DNA from: Diplocloster modestus
Lineage (GTDB): Bacteria; Bacillota; Clostridia; Lachnospirales; Lachnospiraceae
Reading direction: 5' to 3'
DNA length: 64,000 nucleotides
NCBI RefSeq assembly: GCF_019042245.1
Contig: NZ_JAHQCX010000020.1
Span: 1 to 64,000 of the forward strand
Shown: one piece after another, positions 6,599-13,829 of the stretch
How positions within the stretch are numbered: the stretch's first letter is position 1
Layout: each line of letters opens with the position of its first letter
Translations under genes and position numbers: made by a program
The notes under the pieces: generated by a model
Database searches by the model: none
The model's input: only the letters and a program-made list of their open reading frames with translations
What the model was told of the DNA's origin: nothing

Positions 6599-7589
6599 CT
6601 TTATGTAATAGTCCATTAAGATTTTTTTCAACCTCATTTGCTATCTCTGGATGCTCTCCTAAAAAAGTAATCCCATTATCCCGGCCCTGGCCGATCACAA
6701 CTTCCCCATACGAGTACCACGATCCGCTCTTTTTTATGACATTATTATCCGCTGCAATATCGATCAATTCACCGGTACGGTTGATCCCTCTCCCATACAG
6801 GATCTCAAGCTCTGTCTCTTTAAACGGCGGAGCAATTTTATTCTTCACCACTTTGATCCGGACACGGTTTCCGATCATTTCCCCGCTCTGCTTAAGTGTC
6901 TCAATCCTTCTCACGTCCAGACGGACGGAAGAATAGAATTTCAAGGCGCGCCCTCCGGTAGTGGTCTCAGATGGGCCGTATGCGATTCCAATTTTTTCCC
7001 TTAGCTGATTAATAAAAACTATGCTACAATTCGCTCGGCTTATATTTGCGGTCAGTTTCCGCAGCGCCTGGGACATCAGCCTCGCCTGCAGTCCTACGTG
7101 GGAATCCCCCATGTCACCGTCGATCTCCGCTCTGGGAACCAGTGCGGCTACTGAGTCTACGATAATAATATCAACGGCACCGGAGCGGACGAGCATGTCA
7201 GCAATCTCGAGTGCTTGCTCCCCATTATCTGGTTGAGAGACATATAAGTTATCGATATCGACTCCGATATTCTTTGCATACACAGGATCAAGGGCATGTT
7301 CAGCGTCAATAAAAGCCGCCAATCCGCCGGCCTTTTGTGCTTCTGCTATCATATGTAATGCGATAGTAGTTTTGCCGCTGGACTCCGGGCCGTATACTTC
7401 TATGATCCGCCCGCGCGGTATTCCGCCAATACCCAGAGCGATATCAAGACCGAGGGAACCCGTTGTGATTGACTCGACCGTCATGGTAGATGTTTCTCCC
7501 AGCTTCATGATCGCACCTTTTCCACAATCTTTTTCAATCTTTGCTATTGCATCCTCAATCGCTTTTAGTTTTTCTTCTACTCCCATCAT
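6579..7589 (-). CDS. recA: Prophage-encoded RecA recombinase
   Basis: ATP-dependent strand-exchange protein that also triggers LexA and CI-type repressor self-cleavage. The 336 residues include Walker A GPESSGKTT (about 67-75), the DSVAALVPRAEIDGDMGD region with loop 1, SQALRKLTANISR, VFINQLREKIG with the loop-2 region and TTTGGRALKFYSSVRLD. The C-terminus is short and ends LNGLLHKDKRGCA, lacking the acidic tail typical of chromosomal RecA, which normally restrains activity. Two adjacent ATGs follow GGAGG; either can start. It lies within the prophage, so the host presumably has another recA. Two LexA boxes flank its promoter. Confidence 0.93.
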   Translation of the reverse strand: MMGVEEKLKAIEDAIAKIEKDCGKGAIMKLGETSTMTVESITTGSLGLDIALGIGGIPRGRIIEVYGPESSGKTTIALHMIAEAQKAGGLAAFIDAEHALDPVYAKNIGVDIDNLYVSQPDNGEQALEIADMLVRSGAVDIIIVDSVAALVPRAEIDGDMGDSHVGLQARLMSQALRKLTANISRANCSIVFINQLREKIGIAYGPSETTTGGRALKFYSSVRLDVRRIETLKQSGEMIGNRVRIKVVKNKIAPPFKETELEILYGRGINRTGELIDIAADNNVIKKSGSWYSYGEVVIGQGRDNGITFLGEHPEIANEVEKNLNGLLHKDKRGCA

Positions 7590-7607
7590 CTATACCTCCA
7601 TAAAAAT

Positions 7608-7680
7608 CGAACATTTGTTTGCAAAAACATAATAACACCATACGAATGCAGAGTCAATGGAAAAATCGAACATGTGTTTG
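7608..7680 (-). promoter_or_regulatory. recA promoter flanked by two LexA boxes
   Basis: On the minus strand: TTGACT (7652-7657), a 17-bp spacer and TATTAT (7629-7634). CGAACATGTGTTTG (7667-7680) fits the Bacillus consensus CGAACRNRYGTTYG exactly and lies just upstream. CGAACATTTGTTTG (7608-7621), with mismatches, lies at the transcription start. This is a doubly LexA-controlled promoter. Confidence 0.85.
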
Positions 7681-7840
7681 AAAAGTAATTTCGCGAGATC
7701 GTAATATCGTGTTGCATTTCGTGTTGCATCACGTGGAAAAATGACATCATTTATGGAAAGAAAATATACTTTACAGAAAAATACAAACGTCATAAATAAG
7801 CTTACAGAGCCAATGTACGTAAATATGCGGGTTTGTATGT

Positions 7841-7875
7841 AAGTTGTTCCACGGGTTCGAGCCCCGTTGTCTCCA
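7841..7875 (+). other. attR: displaced 3' end of ssrA (tmRNA) or a tRNA
   Basis: A complete T arm (ACGGG-TTCGAGC-CCCGT, 7851-7867), acceptor strand TGTCTCC (7868-7874) and discriminator A stand without the rest of an RNA gene. The T at the position pairing with base 3 fits the G3-U70 alanine identity of tmRNA or tRNA-Ala, and no anticodon arm precedes it, which favours ssrA. Tyrosine integrases often use such 3' ends, leaving a displaced fragment at one prophage end. The intact gene should lie left of the prophage. Confidence 0.6.
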
Positions 7876-7881
7876 TTGTAA

Positions 7882-7911
7882 AACCCTAGTGTTTACTAGG
7901 GTTCTTTTTTT
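7882..7911 (+). terminator. Terminator of the RNA gene split by the prophage
   Basis: AACCCTAG/CTAGGGTT with a 6-nt loop and a run of seven T. It directly follows the displaced RNA 3' end and marks the start of original host sequence. Confidence 0.85.
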
Positions 7912-8061
7912 CATGTTGCATTACAAATTTTTTAATTCAAAGTAATTTTTTAATATCAATACGCTTACCTGTATATATCTAAAAAAAGCCATAGACAGGA
8001 TGCTCACGAAAATAATACAAATTATTCACGGAAGCATATCCGTAATATGACTTTTGAGTAG

Positions 8062-8409
8062 TTATTTATTGCTTTTTACCAGAGAAACGATGGCCAGAAC
8101 AGCACAAATCAGACACCAGGAAGCCCAGATAATCAGATCAGAGTAACTGCCTGCCATAGTATAGCCGCATAATGCACCAATCCCGTATAATACGATTAAA
8201 GCAATACTTCCGCCCTTTCCCCCCTTTCTGGAAGCGATGGATACGATACCGGCAGCCAGCAGCATAATGGATACAATAATTCCTGCAGATCCACTCACTT
8301 CCCCATTTGCGGACAAAGCATTGCCAAGACCCGCTGCACACGACTGGAATGATACAAAAATACACAGCACAATAGATACGATTCCCGACACGAGTTTCCA
8401 TGTTTTCAT
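8062..8409 (-). CDS. Small four-helix membrane protein
   Basis: A 115-residue hydrophobic protein starting MKTWKLVSGIVSIVLCIFVS, with about four membrane segments separated by Gly/Ser-rich loops and ending VSLVKSNK. It resembles widespread uncharacterised Firmicutes membrane proteins; no function can be assigned. The start overlaps the stop codon of the upstream kinase-like gene (ATGA), which indicates translational coupling and is why the longer in-frame reading is rejected. Confidence 0.65.
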   Translation of the reverse strand: MKTWKLVSGIVSIVLCIFVSFQSCAAGLGNALSANGEVSGSAGIIVSIMLLAAGIVSIASRKGGKGGSIALIVLYGIGALCGYTMAGSYSDLIIWASWCLICAVLAIVSLVKSNK

Positions 8410-9155
8410 TTTATTAGCTCCTGTTTCGCGCTGTTTGCCGACGGATCCCAAAGCACTTCCAGATCGGCCTTCCGATGTCCTGCCAAAGCCAGCCTGACAT
8501 TCGGTCCGTCGCTCTCCCGATAAAAATCCGCGGCAGCTGTTGGCGTCAGGCCGCCGGAAATTTTCCGCTGAACGAGACGCTCCTTCAAAAGCTGTTCCTC
8601 TGTAGAAAAGAAAATAGAATAATCGCAGAACTCATCGGCAATAGAACACCATGGTTCGAACGGCAGAAGCAGCCAATTCCCATCTATCACCACGATATTG
8701 CACTCTACTTCCAGCTGATCCTCAATGACGTCGTGAAGCGTGCGGTCGTAAACCGGCCAGCGGCATTTGGACTCCTTCAGCATACACAGATGCTGTTTGA
8801 ACCCATCGGTGTCATAGGTCTGGGGACAGCCTTTTACGCTTGCCATGGATACGGTCTGGTTATTTCGGAACAGTGTATGTGATAATAAATATTTGTGGGG
8901 AAAATGAAAACCATCCATGCAGAGCGCCTGAACAGGTTCAAGGCCCGGCATATTCAGGGACAGATATTCCAGAAAACTGGCAGCAGTCGACTTGCCGGCC
9001 GCAGGAGGTCCTGCCAGAAATACTACAATACGCTTCTTCTTAGTAAGATATAGCTGATCGAGAGTCTGTAGAAGTGGAAGCCAGATGAGGCGGATGTCTG
9101 AATCGGGAAAAGCAGCAGTTACCGGAAAGCCATTGATTGTAAGGGTTATCTCCAT
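8406..9155 (-). CDS. Nucleoside/pantothenate-kinase-like P-loop kinase
   Basis: A 249-residue P-loop protein with Walker A AGPPAAGKST (about 47-56), LCMDGFHFPHKYL with the Asp-Gly-Phe-His of the uridine kinase/phosphoribulokinase superfamily, a Walker-B-like IVVIDGNWLLL, and a lid region RKISGGLTPTAA. This matches nucleoside/nucleotide kinase family proteins related to fructose kinase FrcK and pantothenate kinase. The exact substrate, probably a sugar or nucleoside hydroxyl, cannot be read from sequence. The start follows GGAGGAGG. It forms a two-gene operon with the small membrane protein. Confidence 0.75.
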   Translation of the reverse strand: MEITLTINGFPVTAAFPDSDIRLIWLPLLQTLDQLYLTKKKRIVVFLAGPPAAGKSTAASFLEYLSLNMPGLEPVQALCMDGFHFPHKYLLSHTLFRNNQTVSMASVKGCPQTYDTDGFKQHLCMLKESKCRWPVYDRTLHDVIEDQLEVECNIVVIDGNWLLLPFEPWCSIADEFCDYSIFFSTEEQLLKERLVQRKISGGLTPTAAADFYRESDGPNVRLALAGHRKADLEVLWDPSANSAKQELIK

Positions 9156-9268
9156 AGAGACCTCCTCCAGCCGCCGTCTGCGGCAGTATTATGCCTGAGA
9201 TAAGCATTTATTTTCAGTTTAATACGTCCCGCGGATATTGTCAATTTGTCTAAAAAGAGATAATCCTC

Positions 9269-9320
9269 TTGACCTTGACACAATGCGAAGGTGTAAGATG
9301 ATTTCAGAACCGGTTCTGAA
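9269..9320 (+). promoter_or_regulatory. MerR-type promoter plus 18-bp palindrome
   Basis: TTGACC (9269-9274) and TAAGAT (9294-9299) are 19 bp apart, the stretched spacing of MerR-activated promoters. CTTGACAC...GTGTAAG forms the dyad between them. A perfect palindrome TTCAGAACCGGTTCTGAA follows at 9303-9320, near the transcription start. Autoregulation by the MerR protein is likely. Confidence 0.7.
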
Positions 9321-9344
9321 TGTTATAAAAGGAGACTGAAAACT

Positions 9345-10142
9345 ATGTTTACCATCGGTGAATTTTCCAAGTTAAGCCGGGTATCTGCCAGAATGCTGCG
9401 GCACTATGACCGTATCGGACTGCTAAGCCCAGCCAATGTGGGTGAAGAGAACGGATACCGTTATTACGAGGCATCTCAGCTGAATACGCTGAAACAGATT
9501 GAGACCTGGAAATGCTATGGCTTTACCCTGGCGCAGATCAGTGATCTGTGCAGGCTGCTGCCGGAAGAACAACTGCACTGGCTTCATGTTCAGAGAGACC
9601 GGCTGGACGTTCAGATACGGGATTTGCAGCGGAACCTTCGCCGTATGGAAAACGAAATACGGTTCATGGAGGGAACAGAAATGCTAAGAGAATATCATGT
9701 CATCATTATGGAAAATCCGGCACAGAAGGTGTTCGGACTCAGGAGAAATATATCGATGAAAGGGCAGGAGATTCATGCGCTTATTCAGGAAATGAAAAAA
9801 GAAGCGGAACAAAGAGGGCTGAAGCAGGCGGGACCTCTCCAGATGGTTTATCTGGATGAAGAATTCAGCCATGAGAATACGGAGGTGGAGATCCAGATGC
9901 AGGTAAATTCGGATCATCCGGACGTGAAAACCATGCCCGCCTGCATCTGCGCGGCAACGACCCACACCGGGCCGCTTAAGGAGGTACAGGATGCTTACGG
10001 CGCGATCTGCCGGTGGCTTCAGGAACATCCGGAATACCGGATGGCAGGCCCTACCATTGAGCGGTATCTGAAAGACGAAAAGACGGCGCGGACCCCGGAA
10101 GAGCTGGAAACAGGAATTCTATTTCCGATTGTGAAAATCTAA
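9345..10142 (+). CDS. MerR family regulator with GyrI-like effector-binding domain
   Basis: A ligand-responsive transcription factor of 265 residues. The N-terminal winged HTH starts MFTIGEFSKLSRVSARMLRHYDRIGLLSP and includes GYRYYEASQL. Residues about 75-110 form the dimerising coiled coil. Residues about 115-265 look like a GyrI/AraC effector-binding fold (VFGLRRNISMKG, VEIQMQV, CICAATTHTGPLKEV, ETGILFPI). This is the BmrR/TipA-like architecture used to sense small molecules or drugs. No obvious target gene is adjacent except itself. Confidence 0.88.
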   Translation: MFTIGEFSKLSRVSARMLRHYDRIGLLSPANVGEENGYRYYEASQLNTLKQIETWKCYGFTLAQISDLCRLLPEEQLHWLHVQRDRLDVQIRDLQRNLRRMENEIRFMEGTEMLREYHVIIMENPAQKVFGLRRNISMKGQEIHALIQEMKKEAEQRGLKQAGPLQMVYLDEEFSHENTEVEIQMQVNSDHPDVKTMPACICAATTHTGPLKEVQDAYGAICRWLQEHPEYRMAGPTIERYLKDEKTARTPEELETGILFPIVKI

Positions 10143-10285
10143 GCGGCCTCCCGGATATAGGACGCCGGGCAGGACATAACGGACTGAAGCCCGGTCCCGG
10201 CCCACCCCCCGAAGCATAGAAAAACGTCGGAGGAAAGAACTGCCGTTGGGCTCCAGCAGCCAGCAATACTTTCTTCGCAGGTAAC

Positions 10286-10813
10286 TTAATAAAACCAAAA
10301 GGTCGGCAGGTAAAAAAGATAAGGAGCGGTAAACACAGCCAACGAAAGAGCCAGTTTCCGCTTCAAAGCCTGCTCGATCGGCAGCTTGCGAAAGCTGATT
10401 TTTACATGAAATAAATAAATCAATAACGCCGCCGCGGTCACACAAACAGTGGTCCAAAGAAAGGCATAAATATTAGAAAACGGATTGTAAGTCACGGTAT
10501 TCGTCATATTCCTATACCACCATTGTCCCACAGGGCTTTCGGATACCAGAAGGGAATCAATAAGCACAACGGCCAGCATCATAATAGCACCGACAATATC
10601 TGCGAGAAATCCAAAGATCCATATTTTCACAACACTTCTTTTATATATCGGTTTCCATTCCCCCATATTCAGAAATTTGATTGTCAGCAGTAATACCGCG
10701 GAATCAATGATAAAATTGGCAGGTAATATATACAGCCAGGTCAATGGGAAAAGCCACAGCATCCATACGGGAAAGATCACATTATACAATGATACCTGTC
10801 CTGGTTTTTTCAT
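10286..10813 (-). CDS. Hypothetical multi-pass membrane protein
   Basis: A 175-residue protein with about five membrane segments (about 10-30, 33-47, 63-87, 110-135, 152-172) and aromatic-rich loops. Start ATG follows AGAGGGACCT. No family recognised. It is convergent with the MerR gene; the intervening 143 bp are G+C-rich without a clear terminator. Confidence 0.65.
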   Translation of the reverse strand: MKKPGQVSLYNVIFPVWMLWLFPLTWLYILPANFIIDSAVLLLTIKFLNMGEWKPIYKRSVVKIWIFGFLADIVGAIMMLAVVLIDSLLVSESPVGQWWYRNMTNTVTYNPFSNIYAFLWTTVCVTAAALLIYLFHVKISFRKLPIEQALKRKLALSLAVFTAPYLFYLPTFWFY

Positions 10814-11026
10814 AGGTCCCTCTTTTCTTATGAGTATCCATATTTGTATTCGATTATAACAAAAAAAAGGATAAGAAGCATCCGATTTCTATCGTTTTCA
10901 CTGTTTTAGTGAAAATTATCAAAACGTCAAATGATTTTCAGGAAACCTTTGAAAGAAGGCAGGAAAAATGTGCATAATGATATGGTAACTACTGCATAAG
11001 GGATATTGACACACAAGGAGGTATTT

Positions 11027-11647
11027 ATGACAGAAAAAACTTATGGTTATGCACGGGTTTCCGCAAAGGATCAGCATGCGGACCGACAGCTGGAGGCTCT
11101 GATTCACTATGGGATTCCCAGATCAGCAATTCTGGTGGATAAACAGAGTGGAAAAGATTTTAACAGGCCCGAGTACCAGAGACTGTTAAAAAAACTTCAG
11201 GCCAAGGATGTGCTGGTGGTGAAAAGTATCGACCGATTGGGAAGGGACTATCAGGAAATCATCGAACAGTGGAGGTTTTTGACGAGAGAGAAACAGGTGG
11301 ATATTGTTGTTATGGATATGCCCCTTCTGGATACCAGACAGGGTAAGGACCTGATCGGGACCCTGATCAGTGATATTGTTCTCCAGCTTCTGTCCTTCGT
11401 GGCGCAGAGCGAACGGGAAAATATCAGGCAGCGTCAGGCGGAGGGGATTGAAGTCGCGAGAAAAAGAGGGGTACGGTTTGGCAGGCCGCCGAAGGAGCTT
11501 CCGATGAATTTTGAAATGATTGCTGGCCGGTGGCGTGAAAAAGAACTGACCTCAAAACAGGCGGCGGATCTGCTGGGAATCTGCGAACGGACATTTTTCA
11601 GAAGAATTAAGATAACAGAAACGGGGGGGATTTGCGACCAGACATAA
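11027..11647 (+). CDS. Resolvase/invertase family serine recombinase
   Basis: A 206-residue small serine recombinase. The N-terminal catalytic domain has YGYARVSAKDQHADRQ with nucleophile Ser12, KQSGKDFNRPEYQRLL, SIDRLGRDYQEI and SERENIRQRQAEGI leading into the long E helix; GRPPKELP links to a C-terminal HTH (SKQAADLLGICERTFFRRI). Start ATG has AAGGAGG 6 nt upstream. It is a solitary gene without transposase partners. Palindromic sequences directly downstream (11641-11662 and about 11782-11810) may be its recombination sites. Confidence 0.9.
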   Translation: MTEKTYGYARVSAKDQHADRQLEALIHYGIPRSAILVDKQSGKDFNRPEYQRLLKKLQAKDVLVVKSIDRLGRDYQEIIEQWRFLTREKQVDIVVMDMPLLDTRQGKDLIGTLISDIVLQLLSFVAQSERENIRQRQAEGIEVARKRGVRFGRPPKELPMNFEMIAGRWREKELTSKQAADLLGICERTFFRRIKITETGGICDQT

Positions 11648-11812
11648 AGTACACTTTATGTCAGTGCATATTTTGCGGAATCAAAGACTGTTAGTCTAGA
11701 CAATTCCATTTCAAAATGCTAAAATGTATGTAAAATTTTATTTATTTTCGAAACCTCTGATTCAGAATCATAGCAATCATGTAACTGACAAATGGTGTAC
11801 TTTATGTCAGTG
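11641..11812. repeat. Palindromic sites next to the serine recombinase
   Basis: A 22-bp palindrome GACATAAAGT-AC-ACTTTATGTC overlaps the end of the recombinase gene. About 140 bp later, ACTGACA...TGTCAGT encloses GTGTACTTTATG. The two share ACTTTATGTCAGTG in the same orientation. Paired sites with 2-bp centres suit serine recombinases. The intervening AT-rich DNA could hold a promoter for the next gene. Confidence 0.5.
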
Positions 11813-11851
11813 TGCTGCTTAGCAGTCTATATAGAAAGCAGGAGGATACAA

Positions 11852-12151
11852 ATGAAAAAGACCAATGATGTGCAGCCCGGTCCGGGTTCTGCTTCTGAGC
11901 GCAGCGAGAGTCTGTTGGATCTTATAGCCAGGGAGGCGCACTGTGACTATCTGTCAGATCTGCATTCTTTATATCTGAAGGGACAACTGCCAGAAGAGAT
12001 CAGCCAGATCACAAAGGATAGTTTCGGTGTACAGCAGTGGAATGAAGCGGTAAGTTATATAACCAGACGCTCCTTGTCATTTACCAACGTGCAGGAGGCG
12101 CAGCAGTATCTGTTCGTGAAGAATCATACAAACGGAGATTTTGGTTCCTAA
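11852..12151 (+). CDS. Hypothetical protein, 99 residues
   Basis: A small soluble protein starting MKKTNDVQPGPGSASERSES with a helical middle (LLDLIAREAHCDYLSDLHSLYLKG) and ending GDFGS. Start ATG has AGGAGG upstream; a longer in-frame reading begins inside the palindromic site and is rejected. No family recognised. Its position after the recombinase sites suggests its expression might depend on the local DNA arrangement. Confidence 0.55.
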   Translation: MKKTNDVQPGPGSASERSESLLDLIAREAHCDYLSDLHSLYLKGQLPEEISQITKDSFGVQQWNEAVSYITRRSLSFTNVQEAQQYLFVKNHTNGDFGS

Positions 12152-12165
12152 ATCAAAATCTCCGT
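12132..12165. terminator. Bidirectional terminator
   Basis: A perfect 12-bp stem ACGGAGATTTTG/CAAAATCTCCGT with a 10-nt loop that contains the stop codon of the 99-residue protein. It separates two convergent genes. Confidence 0.75.
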
Positions 12166-12232
12166 ATTCTATTATCTGACCGTATTTATTTCTGAATTCA
12201 ATTTCATTTTTAGCGGAAAAGTAATATTCAAT

Positions 12233-12514
12233 TTAAAAATCAAAGCAATACAGCGTCTTTAGAAAGTTCTGTTCCTCGTCTGTTTCTCTCTCCAAAAGCG
12301 CCCTATCTATTTTCTCATATATCAGCTCCAAAATTTCAGCCTGCCGCCAGGGATCTCCTCTGTACTCCCCAAAGATATAGGTCAGCATCTCATAATCCAA
12401 CATCCAATAGGTACCCATTACCTGTCGGATTTTATTTCCGCGCTGTATTATAGAATTGATATAATCTTCCGATAAATCTGACTGTAATGGATTCATGTCG
12501 TGGCCATTATCCAA
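12233..12514 (-). CDS. Hypothetical protein, 93 residues
   Basis: An acidic, mostly helical protein (LSEDYINSIIQRGNKIRQVM, then ILELIYEKIDRALLERETDEEQNF). The likely start is a TTG preceded by GGAGGTGAG; the ATG farther upstream would place that ribosome site inside the gene. No family recognised. It is divergent from the HTH gene at 12688 and may be controlled by it. Confidence 0.5.
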   Translation of the reverse strand: MDNGHDMNPLQSDLSEDYINSIIQRGNKIRQVMGTYWMLDYEMLTYIFGEYRGDPWRQAEILELIYEKIDRALLERETDEEQNFLKTLYCFDF

Positions 12515-12596
12515 TTTCTCACCTCCATATCTCTCCAATCATATAAAGTAACTACAAGGAATAAATAAAAGAAACTATAACGATAGTATTAAAACT

Positions 12597-12634
12597 TTAA
12601 AAATAGGGATAGTACAAACTACACCTATTTTTAA
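12597..12634. promoter_or_regulatory. Inverted repeat in the divergent intergenic region
   Basis: Perfect 11-bp arms TTAAAAATAGG/CCTATTTTTAA (12597-12607, 12624-12634), with a smaller TAGT/ACTA dyad between them. Between two divergent genes, one an HTH regulator, this is a good operator candidate. Confidence 0.5.
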
Positions 12635-12687
12635 TTATAAAGTAAAAAAATAGAATATACAATATGGAAAAGAAAGGAGCTGATTCT

Positions 12688-13056
12688 ATGAGTGCTAAAG
12701 TTGATCTGGAAGACAGGAAAAATGTTGGTGCAAATATTCAGAGAATACGTTTGGAACATGGTTTGACCCAGGAAAAACTGGCCGAAGCGATTGGGATTAG
12801 CTCCAGTTATATGAGTTCCATAGAAACCGGAAGAAAATATCCAAGTTCAAATATACTGTATGCGATCAGAAGTTATTTTGGCGTTCCGATGAGTCAGATT
12901 ATGGGAGTCGGAGACGAGGAAACAGACAATGAAAAAGAAGAGCTGAAGGAACTGGATTTTTATGACAGGCAGTTGTTGAGAATGATGAAATACTTTAGCA
13001 TGGCGCAAAAGAAAATAATCTGTGAAACGATTGAATTTTTAAAAGATAAAATATAG
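12688..13056 (+). CDS. XRE family regulator with C-terminal extension
   Basis: A 122-residue protein. Residues about 12-70 are a Cro/CI HTH (NIQRIRLEHGLTQEKLAEAI, GISSSYMSSIETGRKYPS, LYAIRSYFGVPMSQIMGV), followed by an acidic linker and a helical tail (FYDRQLLRMMKYFSMAQKKII). Start ATG is preceded by AAAGGAG. Probably binds the dyad at 12597. Confidence 0.8.
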   Translation: MSAKVDLEDRKNVGANIQRIRLEHGLTQEKLAEAIGISSSYMSSIETGRKYPSSNILYAIRSYFGVPMSQIMGVGDEETDNEKEELKELDFYDRQLLRMMKYFSMAQKKIICETIEFLKDKI

Positions 13057-13118
13057 TATCGCACGTAAGAGGCGAAAGAGACAGCCGCTTACGTGCTCAT
13101 AGCGATAAGAAATAGTGG

Positions 13119-13146
13119 ACTGCGCTGAGGACAGGCGCAGTTTTTA
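13119..13146 (+). terminator. Terminator after the XRE gene
   Basis: ACTGCGC/GCGCAGT (13119-13125, 13135-13141) followed by TTTTTA. Another hairpin, GCACGTAAG/CTTACGTGC, lies just before it. Confidence 0.75.
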
Positions 13147-13150
13147 TTTC

Positions 13151-13274
13151 ATTTCATAGGAAAGTGCTCCTATAAAATGAAAATCCTCCGGGGGATCGCA
13201 CAGCGGCGGAAAGGAAGATGCCGCTTACGCGGCCCGCCGCAGGCGGAGAGTTTCGCTTGCGAAACTCTTTTTCA
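13151..13274 (+). repeat. Dispersed structured element, copy 1
   Basis: About 124 nt with several hairpins: an A/T-rich stem around TAGGA...TCCTA, a G+C-rich middle (GCGGCGGAAAGGAAGATGCC), and a terminal stem GAGTTTCGC-TTG-CGAAACTC followed by TTTTT. Copies 2 (32529-32651) and 3 (57580-57705) share most of the sequence in the same orientation. The terminal hairpin is a Rho-independent terminator. Confidence 0.8.
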
Positions 13275-13288
13275 AAAGAAAGCGGCTT

Positions 13289-13636
13289 TTATTGAATCGG
13301 ACATTCAACCGGGAGATCACGCTGACCCGGGATATAACGGTGACGGTCGAGCCTTACACGGCCCTGGGCATCGAAGGTGATACCCTCCTTTTTCAACATC
13401 TGATATTGAATCTGAGGATCTCCAAAGGCAAAGCCGGTACATAGGGAACCGTCCTGAAAGATTACCCGGTGGCAGGGGAGACACAGACCATCAGGAACGT
13501 TGCGCATAGCGAAGCCGACGGCCCGGGCAGCACGGGGATTCCCGGCCAGACGGGCGATCTGACCATACGTGGCCACTTTGCCGTATGGGATGTCCTGTAC
13601 AATTTGATAAATATGTTTGGTCAGTTCGGATGCCAT
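13289..13636 (-). CDS. MGMT family O6-alkylguanine-DNA methyltransferase-like protein
   Basis: A 115-residue protein matching the DNA-binding/active-site domain of Ogt/MGMT without the N-terminal domain: IPYGKVATYGQIARLAG, AARAVGFAMR, and the active-site motif LPCHRVI (Cys55). Alkyltransferase-like proteins replace this Cys with Trp; here it is kept, so direct repair or at least alkyl transfer is possible. Start ATG follows AGGAGG. Confidence 0.88.
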   Translation of the reverse strand: MASELTKHIYQIVQDIPYGKVATYGQIARLAGNPRAARAVGFAMRNVPDGLCLPCHRVIFQDGSLCTGFAFGDPQIQYQMLKKEGITFDAQGRVRLDRHRYIPGQRDLPVECPIQ

Positions 13637-13829
13637 AGCTGTTACCTCCTGAAATCAGACAGCTGTATTCTGATGTTTCTCTGCTTTTTATTATACACAT
13701 TTTAAAAAGAACTACAACCGGACAGATTGTAAGTAGCCGGTGAATCGGTTATGATAAATATATGCAGTCCTTTTTGCGGGTTCAGAGAAATAAAAACGCA
13801 AAAAGTGAGTATGGAAAGGGTGAGGGGAA

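Noticed and set aside
7590..7793. 67-codon minus-strand frame upstream of recA
   Set aside because: It covers the recA promoter and both LexA boxes and has no ribosome site.
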